The notes under the pieces are model-generated. The model was given only the letters and a program-made list of their open reading frames with translations. It made no database searches and was not told the DNA's origin. Positions 2,703-5,124 of a stretch of DNA of 5,124 nucleotides are shown piece after piece; position 1 is the first letter of the stretch, and each line of letters starts with the position of its first letter. Position numbers and translations under genes: made by a program. Source of the DNA: Methanosarcinaceae archaeon (GTDB lineage Archaea; Halobacteriota; Methanosarcinia; Methanosarcinales; Methanosarcinaceae); assembly GCA_028690255.1 (NCBI GenBank), contig JAQVBP010000183.1:1-5124 (forward strand), in the 5' to 3' direction.

Positions 2703-5111
2703 ATGAGCAAACTAACTACCGGGAGTTTTTCTATAGAAGACTTGGAATCCGTTCAGATCACAATCAACAGCATTGTAGGGGCAGCCAAAGAGGCAGCTGA
2801 AGAAGCCCTCGGTCCAATGGGCCCGACCCCTCTGGCTGGCATAGCAGATTACAGGAGCTGGAATTTAACCCTGCTCGACCGCTATGAACCAGTAATCACC
2901 CCCATGTGTGACCAGTGCTGCTACTGCACATACGGACCCTGTGACCTTTCCGGAAATAAGAGAGGCGCATGTGGTATCGACCAGGCGGGACACAACGGCA
3001 GGGAGTTCTTCCTTCGTGTGATTACCGGAACGGCATGCCACGCAGCCCACGGAAGGCACCTTCTTGACCATGTGATCGAGGTATTCGGAGAAGATACGCC
3101 CCTTGACCTTGGAGACTCAAACGTCCTGACCCCTAATGTCACCATCTGCACGGGACTCAGCCCGAAGACTCTCGGGGAATGCAGGGCTCCTATGGAGTAT
3201 GTTGAAGAACAGCTCACCCAGCTCCTTGCAACCATCCACGCAGGTCAGGAAAGCTCAGAAATCGACTACGACTCAAAAGCCCTCTTCAGCGGCAGTCTGG
3301 ACCACGTAGGTATGGAAGTTTCCGATGTCGCCCAGGTAACGGCATTTGACTTCCCGAAATCAGATCCCGAAGCCCCGCTTATTGAAATAGGAATGGGGAC
3401 CCTTGACAAGTCCAAGCCACTTATCGTTGCCATAGGGCACAACGTGGCCGGTGTAACCTACATCATGGACTACATGGAAGACAACGGCCTGACCGACTCG
3501 ATGGAAATCGCAGGTATGTGCTGTACCGCATTCGACATGACCAGGTACAAGGAAGCTGACAGGAGAGCCCCCTACGCCAAGATCGTCGGGTCCCTGGCAA
3601 AGGAACTCAAAATCATCCGCTCCGGAATGCCTGATGTCATTGTTGTGGACGAACAGTGTGTCCGTGGAGATGTCCTATCAGAATCCCAGAAGCTCAAGAT
3701 CCCTGTGATCGCTTCCAACGAAAAGATCATGAGCGGACTGCCTGACCGTACAGATGCCGATGTCGATGAGATCATAGAGGAACTCAAGTCCGGAGCAATC
3801 CCGGGTTGTGTGATGCTTGACTATGACAAACTCGGAGAACTCGTCCCGAAGCTTGCCAATATAATGGCTCCGATCCGTGACGCAGAAGGCATCACCGCAA
3901 TTCCGACTGACGAGGAATTCAAAGCATACGTCGACAAGTGTGCAGAGTGCGGAGCCTGCCTGCTGGCCTGCCCGGAGGAACTCGACATCCCCGAAGCCAT
4001 GGCATTTGCGGGTGAGGGGGACTACTCCTACCTTGAAAAGCTCCACGATGTCTGTATCGGCTGCCGCCGCTGCGAACAGGTCTGTAAGAAGGAAATCCCG
4101 GTCCTCAATGTGATTGAGAAGGCCGCCCAGAAGGCAATTTCCGAAGAGATCGGTCTGGTAAGAGCTGGCAGAGGCCAGGCAAGTGACGCCGAAATCCGTG
4201 CGGAAGGCCTGAACCTGGTTATGGGTACAACCCCAGGTATCATCGCAATCATCGGATGTCCGAACTACCCTTCCGGGACCAAGGACGTCTACAACATTGC
4301 CGAAGAGTTCCTTAAGAGAAACTACCTGCTGGCCGTAAGCGGATGTTCCGCAATGGACATCGGTATGTACAAGGACGAAGACGGCAAGACCCTCTACGAA
4401 AGATATCCCGGTGGCTTCTACGGTGGCGGACTGCTTAACACAGGTTCCTGTGTATCCAACGCCCACATCAGCGGAGCAGCTAATAAAGTAGCCGGAATCT
4501 TTGCAGGCAGGGTCCTGGAAGGCAACCTGGCAGAAATTGCAGACTACACCCTTACCCGTGTGGGCGCCTGCGGACTTGCCTGGGGAGGATATTCCCAGAA
4601 AGCAGCCGCAATCGGCACCGGATGCAATATCCTTGGTATCCCGGCAGTGCTCGGACCCCACGGCTCCAAGTACAGGCGAGCCCTGATCGCCAAGACCTAC
4701 GACGAGTCCAAGTGGAAGGTCTATGACGGAAGAAACGGAGAAGAGATGGCAATCCCGCCAGCGCCGGAATTCCTGCTGATCACCGCAGAGACCTGGCAGG
4801 AAGCTCTTCCGATGATGGCAAAAGCCTGTATCCGCCCGTCCGACAACAACATGGGCAGGTCCATCAAGCTGACTCACTGGATAGAGCTTTCTCAGAAGTA
4901 CCTCGGTGTAGAGCCGGATGATTGGTGGAAGTTCGTCAGGAACGAAGCCGACCTCCCACTTGCCAAGCGCGCGGAACTCCTTAAGAAACTCGAAGCAGAA
5001 CACGGCTGGGAAATCGACTGGAAGAAGAAAAAGATCATCTCCGGTCCGAAGATCAAGTTCGATGTCTCGGCACAGCCAACTAACCTCAAGAGACTCTGCA
5101 AGGAGGCCTGA
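2703..5111 (+). CDS. cdhA: CO dehydrogenase/acetyl-CoA synthase complex, alpha subunit (nickel-iron CO dehydrogenase)
   Basis: This 802-residue protein, near the family's usual 800-810, is the Ni-Fe-S CO dehydrogenase subunit of the methanogen CODH/ACS complex. It interconverts CO and CO2 during acetyl-CoA cleavage or synthesis and passes electrons to ferredoxin in the cytoplasm. A cysteine-rich stretch with C69, C72, C73, C75, C80 and C90 fits the B and D Fe-S clusters. H113, H116, H119 and H123 resemble the histidine proton path. Two ferredoxin-type motifs, C413/C416/C419/C423-P and C451/C454/C457/C461-K, bind the extra E and F clusters typical of the archaeal form. C-cluster ligands by family pattern are H246 (GHNVAG), C274 (MCCTAF), C319 (DEQCVRGD), C519 (IIGCPNYP), C548 (VSGCSAMD) and C583 (GSCVSN), with K633 (SQKAAAIG) as the likely catalytic lysine. 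All are intact. It is first in the operon, two bases before cdhB, and a strong ribosome site sets the start. No frameshift is seen. Assignment of ligands to individual clusters is by homology from memory. Confidence 0.97.
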   Translation: MSKLTTGSFSIEDLESVQITINSIVGAAKEAAEEALGPMGPTPLAGIADYRSWNLTLLDRYEPVITPMCDQCCYCTYGPCDLSGNKRGACGIDQAGHNGREFFLRVITGTACHAAHGRHLLDHVIEVFGEDTPLDLGDSNVLTPNVTICTGLSPKTLGECRAPMEYVEEQLTQLLATIHAGQESSEIDYDSKALFSGSLDHVGMEVSDVAQVTAFDFPKSDPEAPLIEIGMGTLDKSKPLIVAIGHNVAGVTYIMDYMEDNGLTDSMEIAGMCCTAFDMTRYKEADRRAPYAKIVGSLAKELKIIRSGMPDVIVVDEQCVRGDVLSESQKLKIPVIASNEKIMSGLPDRTDADVDEIIEELKSGAIPGCVMLDYDKLGELVPKLANIMAPIRDAEGITAIPTDEEFKAYVDKCAECGACLLACPEELDIPEAMAFAGEGDYSYLEKLHDVCIGCRRCEQVCKKEIPVLNVIEKAAQKAISEEIGLVRAGRGQASDAEIRAEGLNLVMGTTPGIIAIIGCPNYPSGTKDVYNIAEEFLKRNYLLAVSGCSAMDIGMYKDEDGKTLYERYPGGFYGGGLLNTGSCVSNAHISGAANKVAGIFAGRVLEGNLAEIADYTLTRVGACGLAWGGYSQKAAAIGTGCNILGIPAVLGPHGSKYRRALIAKTYDESKWKVYDGRNGEEMAIPPAPEFLLITAETWQEALPMMAKACIRPSDNNMGRSIKLTHWIELSQKYLGVEPDDWWKFVRNEADLPLAKRAELLKKLEAEHGWEIDWKKKKIISGPKIKFDVSAQPTNLKRLCKEA
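5101..5106 (+). promoter_or_regulatory. Ribosome binding site of cdhB inside the end of cdhA
   Basis: AGGAGG lies within the last codons of cdhA, seven bases before the ATG at 5114. This placement ties translation of the two subunits of the alpha2-epsilon2 component together. Confidence 0.85.
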
Positions 5112-5113
5112 AA

Positions 5114-5124
5114 ATGGTAGACAC
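5114..5124 (+). CDS. cdhB: CODH/ACS complex epsilon subunit, first codons only (cut by window end)
   Basis: ATG GTA GAC AC starts two bases after the cdhA stop codon and reads M-V-D-T, the N-terminus I recall for Methanosarcina CdhB. A strong AGGAGG site precedes it. In Methanosarcina the operon order is cdhA, cdhB, cdhC and then further subunit and accessory genes, so this is expected to be the epsilon subunit, which binds CdhA in the alpha2-epsilon2 component. Only three full codons are visible, so the name rests mainly on context. Confidence 0.75.

Noticed and set aside
3678..5003. Long (441-codon) minus-strand open frame opposite cdhA
   Set aside because: It is antisense to an intact, strongly conserved gene. 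Its protein looks low-complexity and unlike any family, and it is explained by cdhA codon bias.
1..5124. CRISPR array, insertion sequence or attachment site
   Set aside because: No regularly spaced repeats with unique spacers, no transposase, and no terminal inverted repeats with target duplication were seen.

Overview
The window looks like chromosomal DNA from a methanogenic archaeon of the genus Methanosarcina. The main evidence is a complete cdhA, the alpha subunit of the methanogen-type CO dehydrogenase/acetyl-CoA synthase (CODH/ACS, also called ACDS). It is followed at operon spacing by the first codons of cdhB, and preceded by a long, AT-rich, non-coding upstream region of the kind described for Methanosarcina cdh operons. 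Archaeal TATA-like elements and strong GGAGG-type ribosome binding sites agree with this. I cannot name the species or say which cdh copy this is.

Layout. Positions 1-71 are AT-rich and hold no gene. Positions 72-1198 carry a two-gene minus-strand operon: a six-helix rhomboid-family intramembrane serine protease (509-1198) and, overlapping its stop codon, a small soluble protein that I do not recognise (72-515). Positions 1199-2702 are about 1.5 kb without a convincing protein gene, between the divergent rhomboid and cdhA genes. The first part (about 1256-1640) is less AT-rich and full of perfect inverted repeats. It includes a plausible plus-strand small RNA with a TATA box at the right distance upstream and a hairpin plus T-run at its end (about 1256-1397), and a second structured block (1537-1626). 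The rest (1641-2340) is very AT-rich with scattered TATA-like sites and small palindromes. Positions 2317-2702 hold the probable cdhA promoter and a roughly 350-nt leader with T-runs, small hairpins, repeated AAAAAC words, an 8-bp inverted repeat and a second TATA-like site. cdhA (2703-5111) and the start of cdhB (from 5114) close the window.

How the parts work together. CdhA and CdhB form the alpha2-epsilon2 CO dehydrogenase component of the complex that cleaves or makes acetyl-CoA, central to growth on acetate and to carbon fixation. The long leader is the likely site of growth-substrate control. The rhomboid operon runs the other way and has no evident functional link to cdh. The least explained and most interesting part is the structured non-coding stretch between the two operons. 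All RNA structures given here come from reading complementarity by eye, with no folding energies and no homologue comparison.
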